A stretch of 64,000 nt of DNA from Psychrobacter sp. APC 3281 (GTDB lineage: Bacteria > Pseudomonadota > Gammaproteobacteria > Pseudomonadales > Moraxellaceae): contig NZ_JASDCS010000006.1 of assembly GCF_030407815.1 (NCBI RefSeq), positions 124,001-188,000 on the forward strand, in the 5' to 3' direction. Every line of letters begins with the position of its first letter. Position 1 is the first letter of the stretch. The notes beneath the pieces are model-generated. The model was not told the DNA's origin, searched no databases, and saw only the letters and a list, made by a program, of their open reading frames with translations. A program made the position numbers and the translations under genes. This document shows positions 18,438 through 29,128 of the stretch, piece by piece.

Positions 18438-19172
18438 ATGAGCCCAAAACTGAAATTTAGCTTTATATATTTATTTATAGCTTTGTCTATATTAATACTT
18501 GCTATAATCTTAATAAGGCATTTATGGTACCCGTATCCACTGCTGCAAGCGGCTGGTATTCAGAATCTATTAATGATTATAGTGTTAGTTAATATAGGTC
18601 TTGCGTTTGGCTTAGCTATAACTATTTTTAGAAAGAATAAACCTGACTTTGTGAAAGACATTGCAATCTCTATGCTAATACAGCTGTTATTTTTGTTAGT
18701 TTCAATCTACGGTGTCTATAAAATAAAACCAGTATGGATAGCTTATAATGTTGATCGTTTTGAGCTTATTCTCAATACTGACTTGGTCAATACCAATGCT
18801 CATAGCACAAATAAATTTTTCAAAACCCCTAGTTATTTTTCTCCCCAGTATGTTGGTGTCGATTTTTCAAAAGACAATGAAGAGCGCAAAAACAATATGT
18901 TTGATGAAATACTCCAAGGTATATCTATTGCACAAAGACCAGAAAGGTATATACCCTTCGAGCAAGTAAGTACGAAAATAAAAGATCGCGCACAAGATTT
19001 AGAATTATTAGAAAATTATAATAATAAAGATGATGTTCAGTATCTACTAAGTAAGTATCCAAAAGCGGATAGTTTTGTACCTCTGCAAGCTAAATCTATA
19101 GATATGACAGTACTGTTAGATAAAGAAGCTGATAACCAAGTATTAGCAATCGTAGATTTGCGTCCTTGGTAA
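18438..19172 (+). CDS. Type IV pilin accessory protein, TfpX/TfpZ family
   Basis: The 244-residue product has three or four N-terminal transmembrane helices (about residues 8-27, 40-62 and 75-98), then a soluble part opening with VWIAYNVDRFELI, the hallmark of TfpX/TfpZ proteins. These are encoded next to particular pilA alleles in P. aeruginosa and related bacteria and modulate assembly or retraction of the cognate pilin. The position 96 bases after pilA fits that pairing. The DNA is very A/T-rich, like the 3' half of pilA, suggesting they moved together. TfpX versus TfpZ cannot be decided from sequence reading alone. Confidence 0.82.
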   Translation: MSPKLKFSFIYLFIALSILILAIILIRHLWYPYPLLQAAGIQNLLMIIVLVNIGLAFGLAITIFRKNKPDFVKDIAISMLIQLLFLLVSIYGVYKIKPVWIAYNVDRFELILNTDLVNTNAHSTNKFFKTPSYFSPQYVGVDFSKDNEERKNNMFDEILQGISIAQRPERYIPFEQVSTKIKDRAQDLELLENYNNKDDVQYLLSKYPKADSFVPLQAKSIDMTVLLDKEADNQVLAIVDLRPW

Positions 19173-19193
19173 ATACTAATATTTTCTCACAAT

Positions 19194-19234
19194 AAAAAAC
19201 CACCTAACAGCATATTGCTATTAGGTGGTTTTTT
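19194..19234. terminator. Bidirectional terminator between the pilin accessory gene and fdxA
   Basis: The stem AAAAAACCACCTAA/TTAGGTGGTTTTTT encloses a short loop and has A on one side and T on the other, so it can serve both converging transcripts. Confidence 0.9.
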
Positions 19235-19273
19235 ATTGTCTCAAGACAGGTGAAGCTATATTGAAGAATTACT

Positions 19274-19597
19274 CTACTTCTCTAAATACTGAATCTTACC
19301 TTCTACACCATCCCACTTTGCTGCTTCTGGCAACTGATCTTTCATCTCAGTGATATTTGGCCATTTTTGCGCCAACTCTTCATTAAGCTGAGTGAACATC
19401 TCTTGGTCTTTCGGTACTTCATCTTCTGAAAAGATGGCATTGGCCGGACATTCAGGCTCGCATAGTGCGCAGTCGATGCACTCATCAGGATCGATGACTA
19501 GGAAGTTTGGGCCTTCATAAAAGCAGTCCACAGGACAGACTTCTACACAGTCGGTGTATTTGCAAAGAATGCAGTTATCTGTAACGACAAAGGTCAT
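19274..19597 (-). CDS. fdxA: 7Fe-8S ferredoxin FdxA
   Basis: The 107-residue product opens with [28 protein letters not shown] and has a second cluster motif, [12 protein letters not shown]. This is the seven-iron ferredoxin arrangement, with one 3Fe-4S and one 4Fe-4S cluster, followed by the typical C-terminal extension of the Azotobacter/Pseudomonas FdxA type. It acts as a low-potential cytoplasmic electron carrier. The gene follows mutS on the same strand after a 206-base gap, a neighbourhood shared with Pseudomonas. Confidence 0.95.
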   Translation of the reverse strand: MTFVVTDNCILCKYTDCVEVCPVDCFYEGPNFLVIDPDECIDCALCEPECPANAIFSEDEVPKDQEMFTQLNEELAQKWPNITEMKDQLPEAAKWDGVEGKIQYLEK

Positions 19598-19761
19598 AGT
19601 GAGGTCTACCTGTTATTGGATTGGCTGATATAGTCAATCTCTTTCAAGAGAATTATTGTGTCAGCCTTGCCTGGAGTATTATTTATACCTCTGCGCTCAG
19701 CTGCATTGTAATTCTTTTAAATTAAATCAACTATAAGGGCTACATAGAATAGTTGGAAAAT

Positions 19762-19792
19762 AAAGCGTATTTTAGCGCCTTTACTACGCTTT
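19762..19792 (-). terminator. Probable terminator after mutS
   Basis: The inverted repeat AAAGCGTA (19762-19769) / TACGCTTT (19785-19792) is followed on the minus strand by TTTATTTT just past the mutS stop. Confidence 0.6.
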
Positions 19793-19803
19793 GACAATTC
19801 CCT

Positions 19804-22800
19804 TTAATGACTAATGATTTTCTTCAGATGATAAAGTAAATCATGCGCTTGCTTAGGTGTTAAGCTATCAGGATCAATCATTCTCAGCTCATCTTGTAGG
19901 CTAAATAGCTGATTTTGTTTTGGATTATCCGTTATGTCTGTCGCTTGAGCAGTATGATTTATTTCTTGATCTAGAGTAGCATCATTATAACTTTCCTGCC
20001 GTTTATCCTTTACTGACTTAGCTAATTCATTTTTATCATCAATAGTTTGTGCTTTATCTACGGTTAAGTCGTCTAACTGTAAGTTGTCTGCTAGATAGCA
20101 CTTAGCATCCTCTAGCACTTGGGTGGGAATACCAGCCATCTTTGCGACATGCAGCCCAAAGCTAGAACTCGCTGCACCATCTTTAATTTGGTGCAATAGC
20201 AATAACTGACCATCGACTTCACTGGCTGCTACATGGACATTACGGATATCAGCATGATGCTTGCCAATATCATTCGTTAATTGGGTTAGCTCAAAATAGT
20301 GAGTGGCAAATAACGTCAGGCAGCCAATCTCGACTAGGCGATTGACACAGGCATGGGCAATGGCCAAACCGTCAGTGGTGGCAGTACCTCGACCGACTTC
20401 GTCCATTAATACCAGTGATTTATTCGTTGCTTGATTTAAGATGTTGGCCGTCTCGATCATCTCTACCATAAAGGTCGATTTGCCACCTGCCAAGTCATCA
20501 GCTGAACCAATACGAGTAAAAATGCGGTCGATATCACCAATATTCGCATGCTCAGCTGGCACAAAGCTGCCGCAATGCGCGAGCAGTACAATCAGGGCGG
20601 TTTGGCGCATATAGGTCGACTTACCACCCATATTAGGCCCAGTAACAAGAAGCAGCCTTTCGGGATGCTCGTTACTACCTAGTGCACAGTCATTGGCAAC
20701 AAAGTGGTTTGTACTTGATGAGTTACCGTTCCTACTATTTGCATTTGTTTGATTTAATGCTGCTTCAACCACAACGTGACGACCTTGACGAATATCAATG
20801 TTGGTTTGACTTTTGGCTACTGATTCGCTTTGGTCTTTTGTATGTAGACCCATGATTGGACGCTGCCAGTTATAGGTCATGGCAAGCTGGGCCCAATTGC
20901 TTAGCACATCTAATTGGGCGATAGCAGCACTAAGCTGTTGTAGATCAGCCAAATGTTGGTTTAATTGAGTGAGCAGTTCTTGATACAGCTGCTTTTCACG
21001 AGCCAATGCTAAGGACTGGGCACTTAGATATTCTGTCTCGACTTCCTTTAGCTCATCAGTGATAAAGCGCTCACTACTTTTGAGCGTTTGCCGACGGATA
21101 AAGTGGGCAGGGGCATTCTTCGCCTGCATTTTGGGCAATTCAAAATAGAAGCCGCTAACTTTATTAAAGCCCACTTTTAGACTCGGTAATTGGTTGTCTT
21201 GACGGGCACGCTCTACCATCTCGTCCAATGTCACTTGAATATTGTCATGCAAATGGGTAAGGCGATCAAACTCTTCATCAAAGCCCGCCGCTAGCATGCC
21301 ACCGTCTCGGATATGCGCGGGCGGCTCAATGACAATAGCACGTTCGATTAATTCGGCGATGGATTGAACAGCAGGTAGTTGATCTGGCAATTGCTGCATC
21401 AGCATTGGTAGCAGGCCAGCGTCTTCATGACTGATACCCGATGCTGTCAATAGAGTAGTCAGCTGAGCGCTACTAGCGATACCATCGGCAAGCTTGCGTA
21501 AGTCACGAGGTTTAGCACTCATTAGCCCGATTCGACTGCTGATTCGTTCAATATCGCCAACGGTATTCAGCGTTTCTCGTAAACGTGTAACTAGTAAACT
21601 ATCTTTCAAGTCTTGGTTTGACTCAAGTGAGTCACTTTCTGGGTTTAGCAAACAAGTTATCGCATCTAGACGCATATTGATACGTGAATGCTGACGCAGT
21701 GGACGTTTCATTTGCTGCACGAGTAAACGCTTGCCCATCGGAGTCTGACAGTGATTCAGCACAGATATCAAAGAAGTGCCGTTGTTACTAACAGGGGTAA
21801 ATAGCTCGAGATTTTGTTGGCTATTAGCATCGATAATCAAATAGTCATCGCTGTACTCGACAATGAGTTGGTTGACTTGAGGCACGTGGCGTTGCTGAGT
21901 TTGACGCGCATAGTGGATAAGCGCAGCGCAGCTGGTTTGCGCAAGTGGAGCCTCATGAATGCCCAACCCATCGAGACGCTGGACTTCGAACTGCTGACAA
22001 AGCGTGTCATTGGCATGCTCACGATGAAAGTCATTGGCAGCAACTTCTATAATAGGGTAATCCAGATTTTGTCGTAACCACAGTAGCCACTCTGTATCAT
22101 TGCTTCCAATACTGCCGCCAACGCTATCAATAAGCGCTTCACTAATGATGCATTCACTAGGCGCAAAACGTGCCAACACAGTAAGCATTTGAGTTTGCAG
22201 ACCATCTATATCGTTTTTATCTGCTACCAATGTCTGGGTAGTCAGTGTGCCTGCAGCCAAATCCATCTGGCTAACGGCTGCTTGTAACGTCTGGCTATTG
22301 TCTTGCGTTTTCATAGTCGCAATATCGATGGCGACCACAGTCGGCGTATGATTAGGTGCAATTAACGCATCATCGGTGATGGTCCCAGCTGTAAGTGTTT
22401 TAACCACTTCACGGCGCATGATGCTACCAGCAGCAGATTTACTTTTGTCTTTCTTTTGCTTGTCGCCCATTGCAGGGACGTTGGCCTTGTCACTAGCATT
22501 GCCAGTTGTTGATTCGTCAATTTGTTCGCATACGACCACTGTCTGACCAGCAGCGATCAAGCGTGCCATATAGCTATCGGCTGCATGAAACGGTACGCCC
22601 GCCATGGCTATCGTGTTACCTGCTTTATCCGTACCACGGCGCGTCAATGTGATATCTAATATTTGCGCCGCTCGCTTAGCATCATCAAAGAACAGCTCGT
22701 AAAAGTCACCCATTCGGTACAAGAGCAATGCTTGTGGATAGTTGGCTTTCATGGTTAGATATTGCACCATCATCGGCGTATGGTCTGCTAGGTTATAGAC

Positions 22801-22905
22801 GGCATTGCCTATACTTAAGCAGTCAGAGTTCTCTTGTTTTGATAAGGGTGTTTTTAATGAATTAGGATTTGACGACTGATTTTGTCCAGATGGCTTTACG
22901 GTCAT
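19804..22905 (-). CDS. mutS: DNA mismatch repair protein MutS
   Basis: MutS binds mismatches and small loops and recruits MutL. The mismatch-contacting motif GDFYELF is at residues 66-72 (F68, E70). Core and clamp domains follow, then the ATPase with Walker [10 protein letters not shown] near residue 735 and [16 protein letters not shown] further on. A C-terminal tail ends in a segment that resembles the tetramerisation helix. At 1033 residues it is about 150-180 longer than E. coli MutS. The extra length lies in an N-terminal extension of about 32 residues, a Lys/Ser-rich insert near residues 145-180, an Asn/Ser-rich insert just before the ATPase, and a charged stretch near the C terminus. 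Reading frame and motifs are intact, so it should be functional. Confidence 0.95.
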   Translation of the reverse strand: MTVKPSGQNQSSNPNSLKTPLSKQENSDCLSIGNAVYNLADHTPMMVQYLTMKANYPQALLLYRMGDFYELFFDDAKRAAQILDITLTRRGTDKAGNTIAMAGVPFHAADSYMARLIAAGQTVVVCEQIDESTTGNASDKANVPAMGDKQKKDKSKSAAGSIMRREVVKTLTAGTITDDALIAPNHTPTVVAIDIATMKTQDNSQTLQAAVSQMDLAAGTLTTQTLVADKNDIDGLQTQMLTVLARFAPSECIISEALIDSVGGSIGSNDTEWLLWLRQNLDYPIIEVAANDFHREHANDTLCQQFEVQRLDGLGIHEAPLAQTSCAALIHYARQTQQRHVPQVNQLIVEYSDDYLIIDANSQQNLELFTPVSNNGTSLISVLNHCQTPMGKRLLVQQMKRPLRQHSRINMRLDAITCLLNPESDSLESNQDLKDSLLVTRLRETLNTVGDIERISSRIGLMSAKPRDLRKLADGIASSAQLTTLLTASGISHEDAGLLPMLMQQLPDQLPAVQSIAELIERAIVIEPPAHIRDGGMLAAGFDEEFDRLTHLHDNIQVTLDEMVERARQDNQLPSLKVGFNKVSGFYFELPKMQAKNAPAHFIRRQTLKSSERFITDELKEVETEYLSAQSLALAREKQLYQELLTQLNQHLADLQQLSAAIAQLDVLSNWAQLAMTYNWQRPIMGLHTKDQSESVAKSQTNIDIRQGRHVVVEAALNQTNANSRNGNSSSTNHFVANDCALGSNEHPERLLLVTGPNMGGKSTYMRQTALIVLLAHCGSFVPAEHANIGDIDRIFTRIGSADDLAGGKSTFMVEMIETANILNQATNKSLVLMDEVGRGTATTDGLAIAHACVNRLVEIGCLTLFATHYFELTQLTNDIGKHHADIRNVHVAASEVDGQLLLLHQIKDGAASSSFGLHVAKMAGIPTQVLEDAKCYLADNLQLDDLTVDKAQTIDDKNELAKSVKDKRQESYNDATLDQEINHTAQATDITDNPKQNQLFSLQDELRMIDPDSLTPKQAHDLLYHLKKIISH

Positions 22906-23367
22906 GCAGAGTCTCTTATAGTACTTTAATGGGTTGTAATGAGTATTTTGTGATAGAGATATTAAAGGGTCACTTGTCTTATATATGAGTTTGATATATA
23001 GCTTTGAGCTTTGGCTTGATCAATAAGCCAGTCACTTGTAGATAAATGGCTTAATGACAAATTTTGAGCCAAGACGCAGTGGTAGCAAGCGTATAAAAAT
23101 CGAACTATGACAAACAAATAAAGTCGCTGAAAAAGCTAAGAAATTTAAGAAGGTATTCGCTATTTTAACACGTCCTACTCGGTTTTTACTGTGGCAAATA
23201 TCTACTCGTTGCCCTTGTATCCATCAGCGTCATAACCATATATAATGACGGCACACTTAATTGGGCGATACTAAATTAGGTAGTACTTAGTCGGGTGATG
23301 ACAAGGCAGAGAGCTAAGCTTTGGCTAATGCGTACTAATTATCGAATATTCCATAGGTCAAAAAATT
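22906..23367. other. Divergent intergenic region mutS/secA
   Basis: This 462-base region must hold the promoters of both divergent genes. It contains an inverted repeat, TGGCTT-N7-AAGCCA, at 23012-23030, and two copies of GTCACTTGT flanking it. No SecM-like upstream open frame is evident. Confidence 0.45.
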
Positions 23368-26169
23368 ATGTTATCAAAGATTATAGGCAGTGTGGTTGGC
23401 ACCAAAAATGACCGCGAATTAAAACGCATGCGTAAAGTGGTCAGCAAGATCAACGCACGAGAGGCTGAAATACAAGCCCTGTCTGATGAGCAACTACAAC
23501 AAAAAACCGAAGAATTTAAAGCCAGACATCAAAAAGGCGAAAGCTTAGATGCATTATTGCCAGAGGCGTTTGCTGTCTGCCGCGAAGCATCATTACGTGT
23601 CAACGGCATGCGTCACTACGACGTGCAGCTGATTGGTGGTATCACCTTGCATGAAGGTAAAATCGCTGAGATGAAAACTGGTGAAGGTAAGACCCTAATG
23701 GGAACCTTGGCCATGTACCTAAATGCGATCAGCGGTAAAGGGGTTCATCTGGTCACGGTCAACGATTATTTGGCTGCACGTGATGCTGAGCTAAACCGTC
23801 CGTTGTTTGGGTTTTTAGGTATGACTGTTGGTGTGATTTACTCACAGCAGCCGCCACAAGAAAAAATCGAAGCTTATCAAGCCGACATTACCTATGGTAC
23901 CAATAACGAGTACGGCTTCGATTATCTACGCGATAATATGGTCTTTAGTCTTGCTGAGAAAAAACAGCGCCCGCTAAACTTTTGTATTATCGATGAAATT
24001 GATTCGATCTTGATTGATGAGGCTCGTACGCCGCTTATTATTTCGGGTCAAGCTGAAGATTCTTCACGCATGTATGCGTTGATTAATACGATTATTCCTG
24101 TGCTGATCCGTTCAAAAGACGAAGAAGCAAACAAGAACAACGAAGAAGAAGACTTCTGGATTGATGAGAAAAATCGCCAGATTGAAATCAGTGAAAAAGG
24201 CTATGAAAAAATCGAGCGCTTCTTAATCGAAGTAGGTGAGCTGGGTGAAAACGAAAGCTTATATAGCCCAAGTCGTCTGCCACTTCTGGCTCACGTTCAA
24301 GCTGCCATCCGTGCGCATCACGTATTTGTCAAAAACGTTCACTATATTGTCGATGAAGGCGAAGTGGTCATCGTTGATGAAAATACAGGCCGTACCATGC
24401 CTGGTCGTCGCTGGTCAGAAGGCTTGCATCAAGCAGTAGAAGCGAAAGAAAACGTTGAGATCCAAGCAGAAAACCAGACGCTTGCAACCACGACATTCCA
24501 GAACTATTTCCGTCTATATGACAAATTGTCCGGTATGACGGGTACCGCTGATACTGAAGCTGCCGAATTCAAATCTACTTACGATCTAGATGTCATCGTG
24601 ATTCCAACGCATGAGCCGATTGCTCGTATCGATATGGATGACCAAATTTTCCTAACCAAGTTAGGCAAATACAAAGGCATCATTCGCGAAATTAAAGAAA
24701 TTCAAGCCAAAGGCGCGCCAGTACTGGTTGGTACGGCGACAATTGAGGCCAGTGAAGAGTTGTCTTACTTGCTCGACCAAGAAGGCGTCAAGCATAACGT
24801 CCTAAACGCTAAGCAGCATGAGCGTGAAGCAGAAATTATTGCACAGGCAGGTAGTCCAAAGTCAGTCACGATCGCGACTAACATGGCAGGCCGTGGTACG
24901 GATATTATCCTTGGTGGTAACTGGCAGTCGTTTATCGAAAATATCGATGCGGTTAGCCCAGAAGAGATGCAGCGCCTAAAATCTCAATGGCAAGTTAAAC
25001 ATGACCAAGTCGTAGCGGCTGGTGGTTTGCATATCATTGGCTCTGAGCGCCATGAGTCACGTCGTATCGATAACCAGCTACGTGGTCGTGCTGGTCGTCA
25101 GGGTGACCCTGGTATGTCACGCTTTTTCCTATCGCTCGAAGATGATCTGATGCGTATCTTCGCAGGCGATCGCGTGGTCAATATGATGCGTGCGATGGGT
25201 CTCAAAGAAGATGAAGCCATTGAACATAAAATGGTCTCTAAATCGATCGAAAACGCGCAAGGCAAAGTTGAGAGCCGCGATTTTGATGCCCGTAAAAACC
25301 TATTGAAGTATGATGATGTTGCCAATGAGCAGCGTAAAGTTATCTATGGTCAGCGTGATGATTTATTAGCAGAGATGGATTTATTAGAAGCCATCGAAGT
25401 GATGCATCATGAAGTATATAACGCGATGATCAATCAGTTTATTCCGCCTGGCTCTATTGACGACCAGTGGAATATTGACGGCTTAGAAGACGAGTTAGAA
25501 GACGAATTCAAAATCTCGATGCCGATTAATGATTGGTTAGATGAAGATCGTCGTCTGGATGAAGAAGGGCTGCGTGAGAAAATCGTTCAAACGGCGATAG
25601 ATCGTTATCACAGTCGCCGTGAGCAGATGGGTGAAAAAGACGCCGCTCAGCTTGAGCGTCATTTTATGCTACAGAGTCTAGATAAGCATTGGAAAGAACA
25701 CTTAACGCAGATGGATCAGCTACGTAAAGGGATTCATTTACGTGGTTATGCACAGAAAAACCCTGAGCAAGAATACAAGCGTGAGTCGTTTGAATTGTTC
25801 CAGATGATGCTTGGTGCGATTAAGTCTGAGACCGTACAAGACTTGTCACGTGTACATATCCCAACCAAGGAAGAACTGGAAGCATTAGAAATTCAGCAAC
25901 GTGAGAACGCTGCCCATATGCAAATGCAGTTCGAACATGACGATGTAGATAACTTGGATAGCAATGCGAGTGGTTCAGCTGCTCAGCCGCAACCACAAAG
26001 CCGCAATATAAACAGCGGTGCTGCGGCAGCTGGCGTTGGTGCTGCTATCGCAGGTAACGGTAGTAATGCTAATGAACCAAATCCATATGCAGGTATGAAT
26101 ATCAGTCGTAATGCAGCGTGTCCTTGTGGCTCAGGTCTTAAGTACAAGCAGTGTCATGGTAAAATCTAG
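23368..26169 (+). CDS. secA: Preprotein translocase ATPase SecA
   Basis: SecA drives protein export through SecYEG. The 933-residue product has the complete plan: NBD1 with Walker A GEGKT (residues 105-109) and the [19 protein letters not shown] block, the preprotein cross-linking domain, NBD2 with [10 protein letters not shown] and [13 protein letters not shown], and the helical scaffold/wing. After a Gln/Asn/Gly-rich linker comes the C-terminal zinc motif [14 protein letters not shown], which binds SecB and phospholipid. The gene stands alone with a strong terminator. Confidence 0.98.
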   Translation: MLSKIIGSVVGTKNDRELKRMRKVVSKINAREAEIQALSDEQLQQKTEEFKARHQKGESLDALLPEAFAVCREASLRVNGMRHYDVQLIGGITLHEGKIAEMKTGEGKTLMGTLAMYLNAISGKGVHLVTVNDYLAARDAELNRPLFGFLGMTVGVIYSQQPPQEKIEAYQADITYGTNNEYGFDYLRDNMVFSLAEKKQRPLNFCIIDEIDSILIDEARTPLIISGQAEDSSRMYALINTIIPVLIRSKDEEANKNNEEEDFWIDEKNRQIEISEKGYEKIERFLIEVGELGENESLYSPSRLPLLAHVQAAIRAHHVFVKNVHYIVDEGEVVIVDENTGRTMPGRRWSEGLHQAVEAKENVEIQAENQTLATTTFQNYFRLYDKLSGMTGTADTEAAEFKSTYDLDVIVIPTHEPIARIDMDDQIFLTKLGKYKGIIREIKEIQAKGAPVLVGTATIEASEELSYLLDQEGVKHNVLNAKQHEREAEIIAQAGSPKSVTIATNMAGRGTDIILGGNWQSFIENIDAVSPEEMQRLKSQWQVKHDQVVAAGGLHIIGSERHESRRIDNQLRGRAGRQGDPGMSRFFLSLEDDLMRIFAGDRVVNMMRAMGLKEDEAIEHKMVSKSIENAQGKVESRDFDARKNLLKYDDVANEQRKVIYGQRDDLLAEMDLLEAIEVMHHEVYNAMINQFIPPGSIDDQWNIDGLEDELEDEFKISMPINDWLDEDRRLDEEGLREKIVQTAIDRYHSRREQMGEKDAAQLERHFMLQSLDKHWKEHLTQMDQLRKGIHLRGYAQKNPEQEYKRESFELFQMMLGAIKSETVQDLSRVHIPTKEELEALEIQQRENAAHMQMQFEHDDVDNLDSNASGSAAQPQPQSRNINSGAAAAGVGAAIAGNGSNANEPNPYAGMNISRNAACPCGSGLKYKQCHGKI

Positions 26170-26230
26170 TCTTTAATCATAGCAAGTCATTAGCTATTTA
26201 CTGAACTGCTATTAAAGCAAGCTCTTACCT

Positions 26231-26267
26231 AAAAAAGCCCTTATCTTAAGTAGATAGGGGCTTTTTT
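26231..26267 (+). terminator. Intrinsic terminator after secA
   Basis: The stem AAAAAAGCCCTTATCT/AGATAGGGGCTTTTTT has one G-T wobble, a short loop and a T run. Confidence 0.92.
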
Positions 26268-26410
26268 ATATCTGTTAGATAACTTATGCAAACTTAAAAC
26301 TTGCTAGATTGAGACCAACAAACACTTTGTATTGATTACTTACAAATTCAGCATAGGCGTGAATTTATGGACACGCTATAGTGTTTAACATATTTATTTG
26401 GGAGAGTGTC

Positions 26411-26944
26411 ATGAGTGTAGAATTCTTAAAAAAAGTACGCAGCTCAGTAGTTTTAACAAGTTTGTTGGCTGGCGCCTTGACGGTCAGTGCTTGTCAGCAA
26501 CAGGCAGAGCCAGAATCGGGAATGGAGGACGGTGCTAATACAGAAGAGTCCGTTCCAATGTCAGCGGAGCCTGCTGAACCTAGTGATGTCGTCGTCGATA
26601 CCGAAGACGCTTCGCTTAACGAAGTAGAAGGTGATACCACCGCTTCAGTAAATAGCGCCGTCATGCAGATGTCGTATCTATGTACACCTGAACTAAAAGT
26701 TGAGGCGACTTATAAAGAAGATGCCAATCAAGTTGTTGTTGCAACTGACATGGGTACAGTAACGTTAAACCAGACCAATGAAGGTAGTAATCCTGAAGTG
26801 TTTGAAGTGGCGACCGCAATTGATGGTGGTCAAGGCTTCACACAATGGCGTGTAGGGCACGAAGCTCGTAAAACTGGCGTTATGCGTACTGCTGGTACCG
26901 ATGAGTCAAATGTTAATACATTCGAGTGTAATGAAGCCTCGTAG
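26411..26944 (+). CDS. Putative lipoprotein of unknown function
   Basis: The 177-residue product has a lipoprotein signal, with positive residues, a hydrophobic stretch and the lipobox TVSAC. A Glu/Asp-rich linker (about residues 32-78) follows. The C-terminal domain begins MSYLCTPELKVEATYKED and ends with a second Cys, a pattern resembling MliC/lysozyme-inhibitor-like small domains (C-x-n-C with a beta-rich core). I cannot assign the family with certainty. The start at 26411 has GGGAGAG seven bases upstream and is preferred over the in-frame ATG at 26381, which lacks one. It is monocistronic, between two terminators. Confidence 0.75.
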   Translation: MSVEFLKKVRSSVVLTSLLAGALTVSACQQQAEPESGMEDGANTEESVPMSAEPAEPSDVVVDTEDASLNEVEGDTTASVNSAVMQMSYLCTPELKVEATYKEDANQVVVATDMGTVTLNQTNEGSNPEVFEVATAIDGGQGFTQWRVGHEARKTGVMRTAGTDESNVNTFECNEAS

Positions 26945-26977
26945 TTGGTCTTTAATACTTAGTAAGTGATAGGTATT

Positions 26978-27010
26978 AAAAAAGCAACGCTAAGATGGCG
27001 TTGCTTTTTT
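26978..27010 (+). terminator. Intrinsic terminator after the lipoprotein gene
   Basis: The stem AAAAAAGCAACGC/GCGTTGCTTTTTT has a seven-base loop. The A run on the left also allows use by the minus-strand DUF2382 gene. Confidence 0.9.
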
Positions 27011-27068
27011 ATGTTGCGAAATGATCTTTATCAATCATACAAGTTCGTAGTGTCTAAATTATCAGCGC

Positions 27069-27635
27069 TTATTTTAACGGAGTCGTATCGGAACCATGAG
27101 CCAACAGACCTTCTTCAGTGACATCTAACTCTTCATGCTTGAGCTCTACTTGAATGCTGTCAGTATGTACATGGGTGCTCTTATTGATTTCGATGTCTTG
27201 AATAGCGTAGGTGTCTTTGGTAATAGTAGCCACTTGGCGAGATAGCACAATATCAATCGGTGCATCGCCAATCTCTATTTGTTTACCATTAATGGTCACT
27301 ACAGCTTTGCTATCCAAAGAAGGCTCGACGTGGCGCAATATGTCTTTGTCATCATAGTTACCAGAGAGTAAATCTTGGCTCTCTGCGTCATGGTACTCAG
27401 TACGAATGGTGATATATTCTTCTACCAACTCAATTGGCACTTCAACAGTTTTAGTACGTGAATGCTTGGTGACGGTTACTTTACCTACATCCAAGCGTTC
27501 TTTGTTAATTACAGGACGTTCTTCTAATAGCTCTAAATGTCCAACATTAACAGTATTATTCGTCTGCTTCGTTGAGATATTTTGTTCTTTATCTAAGTTA
27601 TCTTGGTAAAGGCTGTTTCCATTTTCAGTAGTCAT
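27069..27635 (-). CDS. DUF2382 (YsnF/AvaK-type) domain protein
   Basis: The 188-residue product contains the DUF2382 signature LELLEERPVINKERLDVGKVTVTKHSRTK near residue 33, followed by the repeated Val/Glu-rich beta strands typical of YsnF-like stress proteins. A second half repeats the pattern (about residues 115-180), ending in EELDVTEEG. The exact biochemical role of this domain is unknown; members are often induced by general or desiccation stress. There is no signal peptide. A clear AAAGGAATAATA precedes the ATG. The larger paralogue at 27882-28730 lies upstream on the same strand but is separated by a terminator. Confidence 0.85.
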   Translation of the reverse strand: MTTENGNSLYQDNLDKEQNISTKQTNNTVNVGHLELLEERPVINKERLDVGKVTVTKHSRTKTVEVPIELVEEYITIRTEYHDAESQDLLSGNYDDKDILRHVEPSLDSKAVVTINGKQIEIGDAPIDIVLSRQVATITKDTYAIQDIEINKSTHVHTDSIQVELKHEELDVTEEGLLAHGSDTTPLK

Positions 27636-27758
27636 TATTATTCCTTTATAATTATAAAATGATGAATTTCTAATAATTTAAAACGTGTATGTTAAACGAC
27701 CATATATATTAACTAGCTACATTTAATACTATAAACCATTCGCTCATGTTATGAATAC

Positions 27759-27787
27759 AAAAAAGACCAGAGACATGCTCTGATCTT
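27759..27787 (-). terminator. Intrinsic terminator between the two DUF2382 genes
   Basis: Read on the minus strand, the stem GATCAGAG/CTCTGGTC (one wobble) is followed by six T. It ends the PRC-barrel/DUF2382 transcript. Confidence 0.8.
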
Positions 27788-27881
27788 AATGGCTAAACAG
27801 ATGAGCTTAGCTACTTGTTACTATCATATTTAAATGATGATATAGGAAATTTACGTCGTTAAACTATGATGTATTAGCATA

Positions 27882-28730
27882 TTACATGCCACGTGCATGG
27901 CGTACATCTTCTGCTGTGATACCATCACGGTCTACTAAGTTGCCTTCACGGTCAACCACGTTGCCGTCACCATCAACATCTAGCTCTTCGCGTTGAATGG
28001 TTTCAATCAAAGTTTCGGTATGATGATCCGTCGTTTTACCAACGTTTACTTCTTCAGAAACATACGTGTCTTTGCTGACGCGAGCACGTTCAGCCTGTAG
28101 TTCCACTTCAACTGTTTCGGTAGCATCGAGGTCACCAATGCGACGGTCTGTTGGACGATCTACGCTAGTACGTTGGATATTGGCGTGTTCTTCTTCTAAG
28201 TCTACATCGACATTGCGCTCTTCAGTAACGACATGCTTACCCACTTTTACTAGACCAGCAACGATACGGTCTTTATTTACCGTTAGACGCTCTTCTAATA
28301 ACTCTAACGTATTTGGTGCGTCATAAGAGTGGTCTGCAATATCGACGCGATCTTCTACAGGGAGTGTATCAGCGGTAAATGCTTGACGATCTCTTTCGTA
28401 CTGCTCTTTGTAGCTGTACTGGTAATCGTGATCGTATACTTCCATGGCTTCTACTTGTGTTTTGGTCAAGCTATCAAAGAAGACATCATCACCAACGATA
28501 CGTGCTAGACCTGCTGGTACTAGTACTTCTTTTGAACTAAACCAGCCGCCTGCGTCTACGATTAAGTAACGAATACGACCAGTGGTGTCTTCTACTAAGG
28601 CACCTTCAATCTTACCAATTTTTTCTTCGTTAATACCGTAAGCAGTTTTGTGTGTTGGATCATAATAGTCATCACCAATCAAATCTTGATGAGTAGCTTG
28701 GATATCTTTTAAACGGATTAGTTGACTCAT
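27882..28730 (-). CDS. PRC-barrel and DUF2382 domain stress-type protein
   Basis: The 282-residue product has an N-terminal PRC-barrel (about residues 15-100; KIGKIEGALVEDTTGRIRYLIVDAG, then VLVPAGLARI). A DUF2382 domain follows from about residue 140 (LELLEERLTVNKDRIVAGLVKVGKHVV) with further Val/Glu-rich repeats. The C terminus is short, with Asp/Gly-rich repeats (VDGDGNVVDREGNLVDRDG) that could bind a divalent cation; that is inference. The combination occurs widely in stress-related proteins of soil and cold-adapted bacteria. The ribosome-binding site AAAGGAATATAACA is strong. It is the probable partner or paralogue of the adjacent DUF2382 protein. Confidence 0.87.
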   Translation of the reverse strand: MSQLIRLKDIQATHQDLIGDDYYDPTHKTAYGINEEKIGKIEGALVEDTTGRIRYLIVDAGGWFSSKEVLVPAGLARIVGDDVFFDSLTKTQVEAMEVYDHDYQYSYKEQYERDRQAFTADTLPVEDRVDIADHSYDAPNTLELLEERLTVNKDRIVAGLVKVGKHVVTEERNVDVDLEEEHANIQRTSVDRPTDRRIGDLDATETVEVELQAERARVSKDTYVSEEVNVGKTTDHHTETLIETIQREELDVDGDGNVVDREGNLVDRDGITAEDVRHARGM

Positions 28731-29128
28731 TGTTATATTCCTTTTTTGCGAGTTTATTTTTTATAATGTAATGGTTGATGTTGTTATTAATTTTTAGTAA
28801 AACCATATTTATTGCAGTTAACGGTAAGCCAAATGAATAGCTTCCCTATCAACTTGTAGCTATCCTAACACCGTGATTTTTGATGAGATATATGAGCAAG
28901 GTAGCAAAGTGTGCGCTTGCAGTAATTACGTGTAATAGGCTGTAAGTGGCATAACATAGGAGGGGGTAGAAGTTAACGAGTCTTTACATAGAGTAATATT
29001 CAACATTCATCGAAAGAAAGCAGACACAAAAAAACCGCATTACCATTAGCAATGCGGTTTCTCAATAAACAATAATTATCTAAGTATTATTTAGCTAACT
29101 TACTTTAAGTCAGCTAAACCTACTTTAT
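28731..29128. other. Intergenic region upstream of the PRC/DUF2382 gene
   Basis: This A/T-rich 398-base stretch holds the promoter region of the minus-strand PRC-barrel gene and, at its far end, the thiolase terminator. No open frame or repeat of note is visible. Confidence 0.45.
29028..29060 (-). terminator. Intrinsic terminator after the thiolase gene
   Basis: The stem AAACCGCATT (32-41 of this 29.0 kb block) pairs perfectly with AATGCGGTTT at 29051-29060; on the minus strand a T run follows. Confidence 0.9.
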
